Shown here: one piece after another, positions 20,571 through 28,643 of the stretch
How positions within the stretch are numbered: the first letter of the stretch is position 1
Layout: the number at the start of each line of letters is the position of its first letter
Origin: Micromonospora sp. M71_S20
GTDB lineage: Bacteria; Actinomycetota; Actinomycetes; Mycobacteriales; Micromonosporaceae
Length of the DNA stretch: 64,000 nucleotides
Assembly: GCF_003664255.1 (NCBI RefSeq)
Contig: NZ_RCCV01000001.1
Span: 1,612,001-1,676,000 of the forward strand
Direction: 5' to 3'
The notes under the pieces: generated by a model
The model's database searches: none
What the model saw: only the letters and a program-made list of their open reading frames with translations
What the model was told of the DNA's origin: nothing
Made by a program: the position numbers and the translations under genes

Positions 20571-20640
20571 CTACTACAACTCGTCGTAGCATCGTCTACG
20601 ACGGGCCATAGTAGATATGCGTAGGGAACCTACGTGTAGG
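20571..20640. promoter_or_regulatory. Cluster of CTAC/GTAG dyads upstream of cydA (putative BlaI operators)
   Basis: Within 70 bp there are CTACTACAACTCGTCGTAG (20571-20589), a CTACG...TAGTAG pair (about 20596-20613), CGTAGG-GAA-CCTACG (20620-20634) and the overlapping CCTAC-GT-GTAGG (20629-20640). The segment is AT-rich for this genome and ends 40 bp before the cydA start, as expected for promoter plus operators. Confidence 0.6.
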
Positions 20641-20680
20641 CTCGCTACGACAAGTGAGCCAACCGTACGGAGAGCCGGCC

Positions 20681-21931
20681 ATGGACACCCTGCTCCTCGC
20701 CCGCCTGCAGTTCGCCACCACCACCTCGATCCACTTCCTCTTCGTGGCGGTGACCCTCGGCCTCGTGACCCTGCTGGTCGGTCTCCAGACCGCCTGGGTG
20801 ATCACGAACAAACCGGTCTACGAGCGGCTGACCCGCTTCTGGGGCCAGCTCTACGTCATCAACTACGTGCTCGGCATCGCCACCGGCATCGTGATGGAGT
20901 TCCAGTTCGGGCTGAACTGGAGCGGGCTGTCGCGCTACGTCGGCAACGTCTTCGGTGCGCCGCTGGCCATCGAGACGCTTGTCGCCTTCTTCCTGGAGTC
21001 GACGTTCCTCGGCATGTGGATCTTCGGCTGGCACCGGCTGCGTCGGGGCGTCCACCTCGCCCTGCTCTGGGGCGTCGCGATCACCGCGTACGCCTCGGCC
21101 TTCTGGATCATGGTGGCGAACTCCTGGTTGCAGAACCCGGTCGGCTACGAGGTACGCGACGGGGTCGCGCACCTCACCGACTTCTCCGCGCTGCTGGACA
21201 ATCCCACCTTCCGCGTGGCCTTCGGGCACGTCGTCACGGCGGCGCTGCTCGTCGGCGGAATGCTGATGGCGGCGGTCAGCGCGTGGCACCTGGTCCGGCG
21301 CACCGACGACTTCGCGCTGCACCGCAAGGGGCTACGCATCGGCCTGATCACCTCGGCGGTGGCGATCTTCTTCGTGCAGGGCTTCGGCTTCGCCCAGTTC
21401 TTCGCGATCAGCGACGTGCAGCCCACCAAGTTCGGCGACGACCCCGCCGCCGCTCCGCTGATCGCCGACTGGACCGCCCGGTTCGGCCCCGGCGACTACA
21501 CCCCGCCGGCCCTCGCCGACGTCGGCCTCGGTTTCATGATCCTCATCGGCTTCACCCTCGGCCTGCTCTGGCTGATGCTCCCGCTGCTCTGGCGGGACTG
21601 GGTGATCCGGCTGCGCGTCCCGCTGTGGATCCTCCAGTTCGCCCTGCCGCTGCCGTTCGTCGCGATGATCCTCGGCTGGATCGCCCGCGAGGTCGGCCGC
21701 CAGCCCTGGGCCGCGTACGGGCTGCTGCCCGTGGACCAGGCGGTGTCGCCGGTCAGCCCCTGGCTGATGCTCACCTCGCTGATCGGCTTCAGCCTGCTGC
21801 TCGGCGCCCTCGCCGTCACCAACTGGGTGCTGCTGGCCCGGCACGCCGCCCGGGGCGCGCACGACCCGGCCCTGGGTCGGCAACCTGACCAGCCGCCGGC
21901 CGACCCCCACCCCGAGCCCGCCTTCGCCTGA
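20681..21931 (+). CDS. cydA: Cytochrome bd ubiquinol/menaquinol oxidase subunit I
   Basis: The 416-residue haem-bearing subunit of the high-affinity terminal oxidase. Signatures are RLQFATTTSIHFLF with a haem ligand His near residue 18, AIETLVAFFLESTFLGMW, NPVGYEV, FGHVVTAALLVGGM and GWIAREVGRQPW. The quinol (Q) loop is short, as in mycobacterial and other actinobacterial enzymes. ATG 20681 with GGAGA 10 nt upstream was preferred; GTG 20654 in the same frame would add nine residues. It is first in cydABDC, behind the CTAC/GTAG cluster. Confidence 0.95.
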   Translation: MDTLLLARLQFATTTSIHFLFVAVTLGLVTLLVGLQTAWVITNKPVYERLTRFWGQLYVINYVLGIATGIVMEFQFGLNWSGLSRYVGNVFGAPLAIETLVAFFLESTFLGMWIFGWHRLRRGVHLALLWGVAITAYASAFWIMVANSWLQNPVGYEVRDGVAHLTDFSALLDNPTFRVAFGHVVTAALLVGGMLMAAVSAWHLVRRTDDFALHRKGLRIGLITSAVAIFFVQGFGFAQFFAISDVQPTKFGDDPAAAPLIADWTARFGPGDYTPPALADVGLGFMILIGFTLGLLWLMLPLLWRDWVIRLRVPLWILQFALPLPFVAMILGWIAREVGRQPWAAYGLLPVDQAVSPVSPWLMLTSLIGFSLLLGALAVTNWVLLARHAARGAHDPALGRQPDQPPADPHPEPAFA

Positions 21932-21941
21932 GGAGACGACA

Positions 21942-22949
21942 GTGGAACTCGCCTGGTACGCCCTGCTCGGCCTCTTCTTCGCCGTCTACCTGGTGCTCGG
22001 CGGCTACGACTACGGCGTCGGCCTGCTGCTCGCCCGGGGCGCCGACCCCGCCCGCCGCCGCGCCGCACTCAACGCGGTCGGCCCGTTCTTCCTCGGCAAC
22101 GAGGTCTGGCTGGTGGCCGCCGTCGGCATCCTGTTCGGCGCCTTCCCGGTGCTCGAGGGGGAACTGCTCTCCGGCTTCTACCCGGCGGTGCTCGGCGCGT
22201 TGACCGGGGTCGTCCTGGTGACCGCCGGCGTGCAGCTGCGCAGCCGCCCCGACGGGCAGCGGGCCCGCGCCTGGTGGGACCGGGTCGTGGTCGTCGGCAG
22301 CGTGCTCGCCGCGCTCGGCTGGGGCGCCGTGCTGGCCGGGCTGCTCCAGGGCGTACCGCTGCGGGCCGACGGCCACGTCGCCGGGGTGACCCACCTCTTC
22401 ACCCCGTTCGTGGCCGCCGCCGGGCTCGCCGTCGTCGCGCTGGTCGCGCTGCACGGTGCGACCTTCCTCACGCTCCGGCTGCCCGCCGCCGACGCCGCGC
22501 CGGTCGGGCGACTGGCCGCCCGGCTCGTCCCGGTGGCGCTGGCCACCGTCGGCGCGGCCACCGTCCTGGGCCTGCTCTCCGCCGACGTACGCGCCGCCGC
22601 ACGGCAGCCGGTGGTGGGCGTACTGCTGCTGTCGTTGCTGGTCGCGGCGCTGCTGACGGCCCGGGCGGCGCTCGCCCGGCGGCGGCCGGGGCTGGCCTTC
22701 GCCGCCACCTGCGCGTCCCTGGCGCTGCCGGTGGCACTGGCCGGCGCGACCATCTGGCCCTACGCGCTGGTCTCCACGGTCGACCCGGGCGCGTCACTGA
22801 CCGTGGCCGACGCGGCGGCGAGCACACCCACGCTGCGGCTGCTCGGCTGGGTGACGCTGCCGCTCCTGCCGGCCCTACTAGGCTTTCAGGCGATGTGCTG
22901 GTGGGTGTTCCGGGGACGGACCGACGGCAGGGCACCGGTGTACTGGTGA
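21942..22949 (+). CDS. cydB: Cytochrome bd oxidase subunit II
   Basis: A 335-residue polytopic partner of CydA. The N-terminus WYALLGLFFAVYLVLGGYDYGVGLLL and then GPFFLGNEVWLVAAVG are diagnostic, and the C-terminus ends in a final membrane helix. Start is GTG 21942 with AGGAG just upstream and a 10-bp gap to cydA. Its stop overlaps the cydD start by 4 bp, indicating translational coupling through the operon. Confidence 0.95.
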   Translation: MELAWYALLGLFFAVYLVLGGYDYGVGLLLARGADPARRRAALNAVGPFFLGNEVWLVAAVGILFGAFPVLEGELLSGFYPAVLGALTGVVLVTAGVQLRSRPDGQRARAWWDRVVVVGSVLAALGWGAVLAGLLQGVPLRADGHVAGVTHLFTPFVAAAGLAVVALVALHGATFLTLRLPAADAAPVGRLAARLVPVALATVGAATVLGLLSADVRAAARQPVVGVLLLSLLVAALLTARAALARRRPGLAFAATCASLALPVALAGATIWPYALVSTVDPGASLTVADAAASTPTLRLLGWVTLPLLPALLGFQAMCWWVFRGRTDGRAPVYW

Positions 22950-24622
22950 ACCGCCGTCCCTTCGACCCGCGTCTGCTGCGTCGGGTCCCGGGGGCCCGAC
23001 GCGACCTCGCCGTGCTCACGCTGCTCGGCGTGCTGGCCGCGGGGCTGGTCGTCGCGCAGGCCACGGCGCTGGCCGCGCTGCTGGCGACCGCGTTCGAAGG
23101 ACGGCTCGACCGGCCCGCGCTGGCCGGCTTCGCCGCCGCGGTGGCGGCCCGATCGCTGCTGGTCTGGGCGCAGGGCACGGTGTCGGCGCGGGTCGCGGCG
23201 ACGGTCAAGGCGGCGCTGCGGGCCGACCTGCTCGGGGCGGTCGGCCGGCACGGCCCCGGCTGGGTCGCGGGTCAGCGCGCCGGGCAGCTCGCCACGCTGA
23301 CCGGGCGCGGGCTGGACGCGCTGGACGCCTACTTCACCGGCTACCTGCCGCAGCTGGTGCTCAGCGTCACCGTGCCGCTCGCCGTACTGGCCCGGATCTT
23401 CGTCGCCGACTGGAGCTCGGCGCTGATCATCGCGGTCACCCTGCCGCTGATCCCCATCTTCGGCGCGCTGCTCGGCTGGCAGGCGCAGGCCGCCACCGAG
23501 CGACAGTGGCGGCGGCTCTCCCTGCTCGGCGGGCACTTCCTCGACATGGTCGCCGGGCTGCCCACACTGCGCGCCTTCGGCCGGGCCCGGGCGCAGACCG
23601 AAGTGGTCCGCCGGATGGCCGACGGCCACCGGGCCGCGACCATGAAGACGCTGCGGATCGCGTTCCTGTCCGCCCTGGTGCTGGAGCTGGTCGCCACCCT
23701 CTCGGTGGCGCTGGTCGCCGTGCCGGTCGGCGTGCGGCTGCTCGGCGGCGGGCTGACCCTCCAGACCGCGCTGCTGGTGCTGCTGCTCACCCCCGAGGCG
23801 TACCTGCCGCTGCGGGCGGCCGGCGCCCGGTTCCACGCCAGCATGGAGGGGCTCACCGCGCTGGACGAGGCGCTGACCCTGTCGGCCGCCGCCCCCGCGC
23901 CGACGCCCGGCGCGGGCGCGGCCGTCCCCGACGGCCGCGGCGAGCTCCGGTTCGAGGCGGTGACCGTGGCGTACGAGCGGACCACCGCCCTGCGCGACGT
24001 CACGCTGACCATCCGGCCGGGCGAGCGCGTCGCCGTGATCGGGCCGAGCGGCGCCGGCAAGAGCACCCTGCTCGGCCTGCTGCTCGGCTTCGTCACCCCG
24101 ACCGCCGGCCGGGTCACCGTGGGCGGGGTGGACCTGGCCGACGCCGACGCCGACGGCTGGCGCCACCAGGTGGCCTGGGTGCCGCAGCGGGCCCACCTCT
24201 TCGCCGCCTCGCTGGCCGACAACATCCGGCTCGGCGCCCCCGACACCCCGGACGCCGCGCTCGCCACGGCGGTCCACGACGCCGCCCTGGACGACGTGGT
24301 CGCCGGGCTGCCCGACGGGCTCGCCACCGTCCTCGGCGAACGCGGGCACGGCCTCTCCAGCGGGCAGCGGCAGCGGGTCGCGCTGGCCCGCGCGTTCCTG
24401 CGGGACGCGCCCGTGGTGCTGCTCGACGAGCCGACCGCCCGGCTGGACACCGCCGCCGAGGCGGTCGTCCTCGACGCCACCCGCCGGCTGGTGGCCGGGC
24501 GGACGGCGCTGCTGGTGGCGCACCGGCCGGCGCTGCTCGCCGACGCGGACCGGATCCTGCGCATCGAGGACGGCCGGGTCACCGAGCTGACGCCCACGGC
24601 GGCCGGGGAGGCGACCCGATGA
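22946..24622 (+). CDS. cydD: ABC exporter CydD for cytochrome bd assembly
   Basis: A 558-residue half-transporter: an ABC membrane domain (about residues 15-310), then a nucleotide-binding domain with Walker A GPSGAGKST, signature LSSGQRQRVALARAF and Walker B VVLLDEPTARLD. CydDC exports thiols or moves haem and is needed to mature cytochrome bd. GTG 22946 lies inside the cydB stop (GTGA), the only start giving a full membrane domain. It is coupled to cydC by a 4-bp overlap. Some actinobacteria fuse CydD and CydC; here they are separate. Confidence 0.93.
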   Translation: MNRRPFDPRLLRRVPGARRDLAVLTLLGVLAAGLVVAQATALAALLATAFEGRLDRPALAGFAAAVAARSLLVWAQGTVSARVAATVKAALRADLLGAVGRHGPGWVAGQRAGQLATLTGRGLDALDAYFTGYLPQLVLSVTVPLAVLARIFVADWSSALIIAVTLPLIPIFGALLGWQAQAATERQWRRLSLLGGHFLDMVAGLPTLRAFGRARAQTEVVRRMADGHRAATMKTLRIAFLSALVLELVATLSVALVAVPVGVRLLGGGLTLQTALLVLLLTPEAYLPLRAAGARFHASMEGLTALDEALTLSAAAPAPTPGAGAAVPDGRGELRFEAVTVAYERTTALRDVTLTIRPGERVAVIGPSGAGKSTLLGLLLGFVTPTAGRVTVGGVDLADADADGWRHQVAWVPQRAHLFAASLADNIRLGAPDTPDAALATAVHDAALDDVVAGLPDGLATVLGERGHGLSSGQRQRVALARAFLRDAPVVLLDEPTARLDTAAEAVVLDATRRLVAGRTALLVAHRPALLADADRILRIEDGRVTELTPTAAGEATR

Positions 24623-26352
24623 CCGCCGAGCGGGCCGTGCTGCGGCTGGCCCGGCCGTACCTGAACCGGCTGCTCGGCGCGGGGCTGCTCGCCGCCGCCA
24701 CCGAGTTCGCCGGCCTCGCCCTGATGGCCACCGCGACCTGGCTGCTGATGAGCGCCGCCGGCCAACCCCCGTTGGACCGCCTCACCGTGGCGATCGTGGC
24801 GGTCCGGGCGCTCGCGATCAGCCGGGGCGTGCTGCGCTACACCGAACGGCTCGCCGGGCACGACGCCGTGCTGCGGCTGATCACCGACGTCCGCGCCCGG
24901 GTCTTCGGCACCCTCGCCGCCCGCCCGACGGCACGGCAGCGCTCCGGCGACGCGCTGAGCCGGCTCGTCTCCGACGTGGAGGCCGTCCAGGACCTGCTGC
25001 TGCGGGTGCTGGTGCCGGCCTCGGCGGCGGCGCTGGTCAGCGTGCTCGCGGTCGGCGGGGCGGCGCTGATGTCGCCGGCCGCCGCCGGGGTGCTCGCGGT
25101 CGGGCTGCTGGTCGCCGGGGTGGCGCTGCCCGCGCTGGCCACCGCGCTGACCCGGCGCGCCGCCGCCGAACTGGCGCCGCTGCGCGGCGCCCTCGCCACC
25201 GACGCGGTCGACCTCACCCACGGCGCCGCCGACCTGGCCGCGTTCGGCGCCACCGGGCACGCGCTCGAGGCGGCCGGGGTACGGGCCCGACGGCTGGCCC
25301 GGTTGGAGCGGCGGCTGGCCGCCACGGGCTTCGCGGTCGACGCGGCCGGGGTGCTGGTGGCGGGGCTTACCGCCGGTGCGGTGGTGCTCGCCGCGCTCGC
25401 CGACGACGTGGACGGGGTGCTGGTCGGCGTCCTGGCGGTCGGCACGCTCGCCGCCGTCGAGATCGCGCTGGCGCTGGTCGGGGCCGCCCGGCAGTGGACC
25501 CAGCTGCGCACCGGCCTGACCCGGGTCGCCGCCCTGCTGGACGCCCCGGCCGGTCCGGCCACCTCCGACGGCGCGGAGGTCGGCCCCGGGCCGTACGACG
25601 TCCGGTTCGAGGCGGTCACCGTCCGGTACCGGGAGGGCGCCCCGCCCGCCCTGGACGGGTTCAGCCTGGACCTGCCGCCCGGCCGCCGGGTCGCGGTGGT
25701 CGGGCCCAGCGGCGCCGGCAAGAGCACCCTGGCCGCCGTCCTCACCGGCGCGGTGCGCCCCGCGCACGGACGGGTCGCCCTCGACGGGCGGGAGCTGTCG
25801 GCGTACCGGGCCGACGACCTGCCGCGCGCCGTCGGGGGACTGCTCGCCGAGGCGTACGTCTTCCACGCCTCGGTGCGGGAGAACCTGCTGCTCGGGCGGC
25901 CCGCCGCCGGCGAGGAGGAGCTGGCGGCGGCGACCGCGGCGGCCGGGCTGCTGGACTGGGTACGCGAGCAGCCCGACGGCTGGGACACCGTGGTCGGCGA
26001 GGAGGGCGGCCAGCTCTCCGGCGGTCAGCGGCAGCGGCTCGCGCTGGCCCGGGCGCTGCTCGCGGCGCCGGGTGTGCTGGTGCTCGACGAGCCGACCGAG
26101 GGGCTCGATCCCGCCGCCGCCGACGCGGTGCTCGCCTCCGCGCTGGCGGCCACCCCGACCGGGCACTCCGTGCTGCTGATCAGCCACCGGCTCAGCGGGC
26201 TCGCCGAGCTGGACGAGATCGTGGTCCTGGACGGCGGGCGGGTGGCCCAGCGCGGCCGGCACGCGGAGCTGGTCGCCGCCCCCGGCTGGTACCGGGACCA
26301 GTGGCTGATCCAGGAGGCCGCCGAACGCGGATACCTGGCGCTGCGCCCCTGA
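24619..26352 (+). CDS. cydC: ABC exporter CydC for cytochrome bd assembly
   Basis: The 577-residue second half of the CydDC heterodimer. The membrane domain occupies about residues 15-290, and the ATPase domain shows Walker A GPSGAGKST, signature LSGGQRQRLALARALL, Walker B VLVLDEPTEGLD and switch His in LISHRLSG. ATG 24619 overlaps the cydD stop (ATGA). It ends the operon; no strong terminator hairpin is evident in the 90 bp before the next gene. Confidence 0.93.
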   Translation: MTAERAVLRLARPYLNRLLGAGLLAAATEFAGLALMATATWLLMSAAGQPPLDRLTVAIVAVRALAISRGVLRYTERLAGHDAVLRLITDVRARVFGTLAARPTARQRSGDALSRLVSDVEAVQDLLLRVLVPASAAALVSVLAVGGAALMSPAAAGVLAVGLLVAGVALPALATALTRRAAAELAPLRGALATDAVDLTHGAADLAAFGATGHALEAAGVRARRLARLERRLAATGFAVDAAGVLVAGLTAGAVVLAALADDVDGVLVGVLAVGTLAAVEIALALVGAARQWTQLRTGLTRVAALLDAPAGPATSDGAEVGPGPYDVRFEAVTVRYREGAPPALDGFSLDLPPGRRVAVVGPSGAGKSTLAAVLTGAVRPAHGRVALDGRELSAYRADDLPRAVGGLLAEAYVFHASVRENLLLGRPAAGEEELAAATAAAGLLDWVREQPDGWDTVVGEEGGQLSGGQRQRLALARALLAAPGVLVLDEPTEGLDPAAADAVLASALAATPTGHSVLLISHRLSGLAELDEIVVLDGGRVAQRGRHAELVAAPGWYRDQWLIQEAAERGYLALRP

Positions 26353-26442
26353 CCCCGCCCGCCCGTCGCGCCCGCCCGGTTCCGGGTCGGGCCAGGGTTG
26401 TCCCCGAGGATGTCCGGCGGCGGCCCGTGACAGGGTGGGGCC

Positions 26443-27102
26443 ATGCGGGGCGAGGACGACGCGACGATGGTGGAGGAACGGCTGCGGGAGCTGGGCGCGC
26501 ACCTGCGGGGCTCGCGCCGGCTGAAGTCCGACCTGCTAACCGAGGCACGGCACGGGCTGCTGGACGCCGTCGACGCGTACCGGGCGGACGGGCTGCCGGC
26601 GACGGAGGCGCAGCGCCGGGCGGTGGCCGAGTTCGGCTCCCCGGCACAGCTCGCCCCGACCTACCAGGCGGAGCTGGTGGCGGGCGCGCTGCGCGGGCTG
26701 TCGCTACGGGTCATCGCGCTCGCCACGGTCGCGTTCGTCGCCGGCGACCTCACCTGGCAGGGGTCGAGCTGGGGCGGATCCCCGCCGCCGGCCGGCTACC
26801 AGGTGCTGTCGGCGTCGGTGGGCTGGGTCTGGGCGGCGGCGTTCGTGCTGGCCGCGGCGGGGCTGCTGCTGGCCGGCCGCTCGGCGCTGCGCGGCGGTGC
26901 CGCCGACCGGGCGGTGGGGGCGGCCCTCACCGGGGTCCTCGCCCTCGGCGTACTGACCGGCTCGGCCCTCTTCGCGTGGTCGATCGGCCTCTGGGAGGCC
27001 GCGCTCACCTGGCCCCCCATGATGATCGGTGCGACGGTGGCCGCCGCCGGCTATCTCTGGCTCGGCCGGGCCGCCCGCACCTGGCTGCTCGCCGCCCGCT
27101 GA
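26443..27102 (+). CDS. HAAS/permease-prefix-domain membrane protein
   Basis: A 219-residue protein. Residues 1-75 form the helical permease-prefix/HAAS domain (LRELGAHLRGSRRLKSDLLTEARHGLLDA and EAQRRAVAEFGSPAQLAPTYQAEL), followed by four hydrophobic segments at about residues 85-100, 120-142, 153-180 and 188-210. Genes of this type usually accompany PadR regulators, and a PadR gene lies directly downstream in convergent orientation. The exact role is unknown. Start is ATG 26443. Confidence 0.72.
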   Translation: MRGEDDATMVEERLRELGAHLRGSRRLKSDLLTEARHGLLDAVDAYRADGLPATEAQRRAVAEFGSPAQLAPTYQAELVAGALRGLSLRVIALATVAFVAGDLTWQGSSWGGSPPPAGYQVLSASVGWVWAAAFVLAAAGLLLAGRSALRGGAADRAVGAALTGVLALGVLTGSALFAWSIGLWEAALTWPPMMIGATVAAAGYLWLGRAARTWLLAAR

Positions 27103-27169
27103 TCCCCGCCGTGGGTCGGCTCCACCGCCGTGGCCGCCCTCCGCCAGGCGGCACCACCGGCGGTCCCGG

Positions 27170-27511
27170 TCAGGCCGGCGCGGCCGGCGGGGAGTCGGTG
27201 TCGAGGAACCGGCCGACGGTGGAGCGGAACTCGTGCCACCCGGACCGCTCGCCGGCCAGCGCCCGCCGGCCCTCGTCGGTGAGTTGGTACGTCCGCCGTT
27301 CCCGCCCGTTGACGGTGCTCCAGGTGCTGGCCACGTGGCCGGCCCGCTCCAGGCGGCGCAGCGCGGGATAGATGGTGCCGGTCGGCAGGTCGAGCTGCCC
27401 GTCGCTGCGGTTGCGCAGCGCCTCGATGATCGCGTAGCCGTGCAGCGAACCCTGCTCGAGCACCGCGAGCAGCAGCGCGTCGAGGTGTCCGTGCAGCGCC
27501 TGGGCCTTCAT
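27170..27511 (-). CDS. PadR-family transcriptional regulator
   Basis: A 113-residue winged-helix repressor of the short PadR subfamily: LDALLLAVLEQGSLHGYAIIEAL, PTGTIYPALRRLERAGHVAS and ERRTYQLTDEGRRAL are the family blocks. ATG 27511 was chosen because orthologues begin just before the LDALLL helix; the longer open frame to 27583 is not family-like. A GTAGC/GCTAC dyad sits 2 bp upstream of the start. Its probable partner is the convergent HAAS-domain membrane protein. Confidence 0.87.
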   Translation of the reverse strand: MKAQALHGHLDALLLAVLEQGSLHGYAIIEALRNRSDGQLDLPTGTIYPALRRLERAGHVASTWSTVNGRERRTYQLTDEGRRALAGERSGWHEFRSTVGRFLDTDSPPAAPA

Positions 27512-27513
27512 GT

Positions 27514-27526
27514 GTAGCAACGCTAC
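27514..27526. promoter_or_regulatory. Putative PadR operator
   Basis: The dyad GTAGC-AAC-GCTAC lies immediately upstream of the padR-like start codon, the usual place for autorepression. It would overlap the ribosome-binding region of that message. Confidence 0.4.
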
Positions 27527-27658
27527 TTGTCGGCGGCCCGCGCCGCCACCGGGGTGCGGGCACGGTCTCCCGGAGACGCCCACTAGGGTATGTGCCCAGA
27601 GTCACTCGCCGGCGGCGGACGCCGGCGGGTGGGCAACCCGAAGCACACGGAGGTCAGC

Positions 27659-28579
27659 GTGGCCCGCCAGTCGCCCCAACGGCCCGACGCCGACGAGCCC
27701 GAGCTCGACGACGCCGACGCCCCGGCCGAGTCCGGCACCGCAACCGTCTCGGCCGAGGCCGCCCGCGCCCTCTGGGACGAGCTGCGGATCGACCCGGTGG
27801 AGATCGCGCTGCCCGCCGGCACCGGCTACACCCTGCGGGCCTACCGGCCGGCGCGGGAGCTGACCCCCACCGACGTCGCCGAGCGCGACCAGGACGACCC
27901 GTTCCTGGCCCGTCGCCAGGTGACGGAGGTCGACGAGGAGGACGACGACGAGGCCGTCGTCATCCTCGACGAGGAGGTCGCCCAGGAGTTCGCCGAGAGC
28001 GACGAGGAGGAGGCCAAGGGCCGCCGCCGCGACGCGACCGACGACGAGGACGGCGAGACCGCCGCCGAGGAAGACGAGGACGAGGCGGGCGACGAGGAGG
28101 TGCCGGTCTTCCTCAGCCACCGCGGAAGACTGCTGCTCTTCAAGACGCCCGAGTCGCTTGTCAGTTTCATCCGTTCCGGGGCACCCAACGACCTGTCTCA
28201 GCTGGACAGTTGGAATGAACTGTCCGAACGGGTGGAGCCGGCCGACATCGCGCCGCTCGACGAGGACATCTACGAGCTCGACCTGGTGGTGGAGAACCTC
28301 CGCGGCGGGCACGACACCTGGGACCCGACGCTGCTCATCGAGGCCGGCGAGGTGGCCCGCGACCTGGCGTACGCGCTGCGGCTGCCCGCGGTGCTGGACA
28401 TGCTCTCCGCCGGCTCCAGCCTCGACGACCTGGACGAGGCGCTGCGCGCCACGGTCGACGGCGGCGTCGGCGGGTTCTTCGGTCGGCGCCGCCTGAAGAA
28501 AATCGGGGCACAAACCGCAAGTCTGGGTTGGCGCACCATTGTCGGGAAGATCTCTGCGACGGTGGACTGGCGCGACTGA
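27659..28579 (+). CDS. Acidic protein of unknown function conserved in actinobacteria
   Basis: A 306-residue protein I do not recognise functionally. Residues 1-35 are acidic and disordered. A short ordered block (RALWDELRIDPVEIALPAGTGYTLRAY) precedes a long Glu/Asp-rich linker (about 90-155). The C-terminal half looks globular: VPVFLSHRGRLLLFKTPESLVSFIRS and DIYELDLVVENLRGGHDTWDP. Start is GTG 27659 with GGAGG in front; the frame upstream is shadow. No membrane segment or signal peptide. It lies 64 bp before, and on the same strand as, the 845-residue protein, so they may share a message. Confidence 0.65.
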   Translation: MARQSPQRPDADEPELDDADAPAESGTATVSAEAARALWDELRIDPVEIALPAGTGYTLRAYRPARELTPTDVAERDQDDPFLARRQVTEVDEEDDDEAVVILDEEVAQEFAESDEEEAKGRRRDATDDEDGETAAEEDEDEAGDEEVPVFLSHRGRLLLFKTPESLVSFIRSGAPNDLSQLDSWNELSERVEPADIAPLDEDIYELDLVVENLRGGHDTWDPTLLIEAGEVARDLAYALRLPAVLDMLSAGSSLDDLDEALRATVDGGVGGFFGRRRLKKIGAQTASLGWRTIVGKISATVDWRD

Positions 28580-28643
28580 CCCTTTACGGGGAGCATCAGT
28601 CTCTGGCAGTGAAAGCCTTGTGTCCCGGGAGGAGGACGACGCC

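Noticed and set aside
23341..26502. A 1053-codon minus-strand frame opposite cydD and cydC
   Set aside because: Antisense shadow; both cyd genes are intact and canonical on the other strand.
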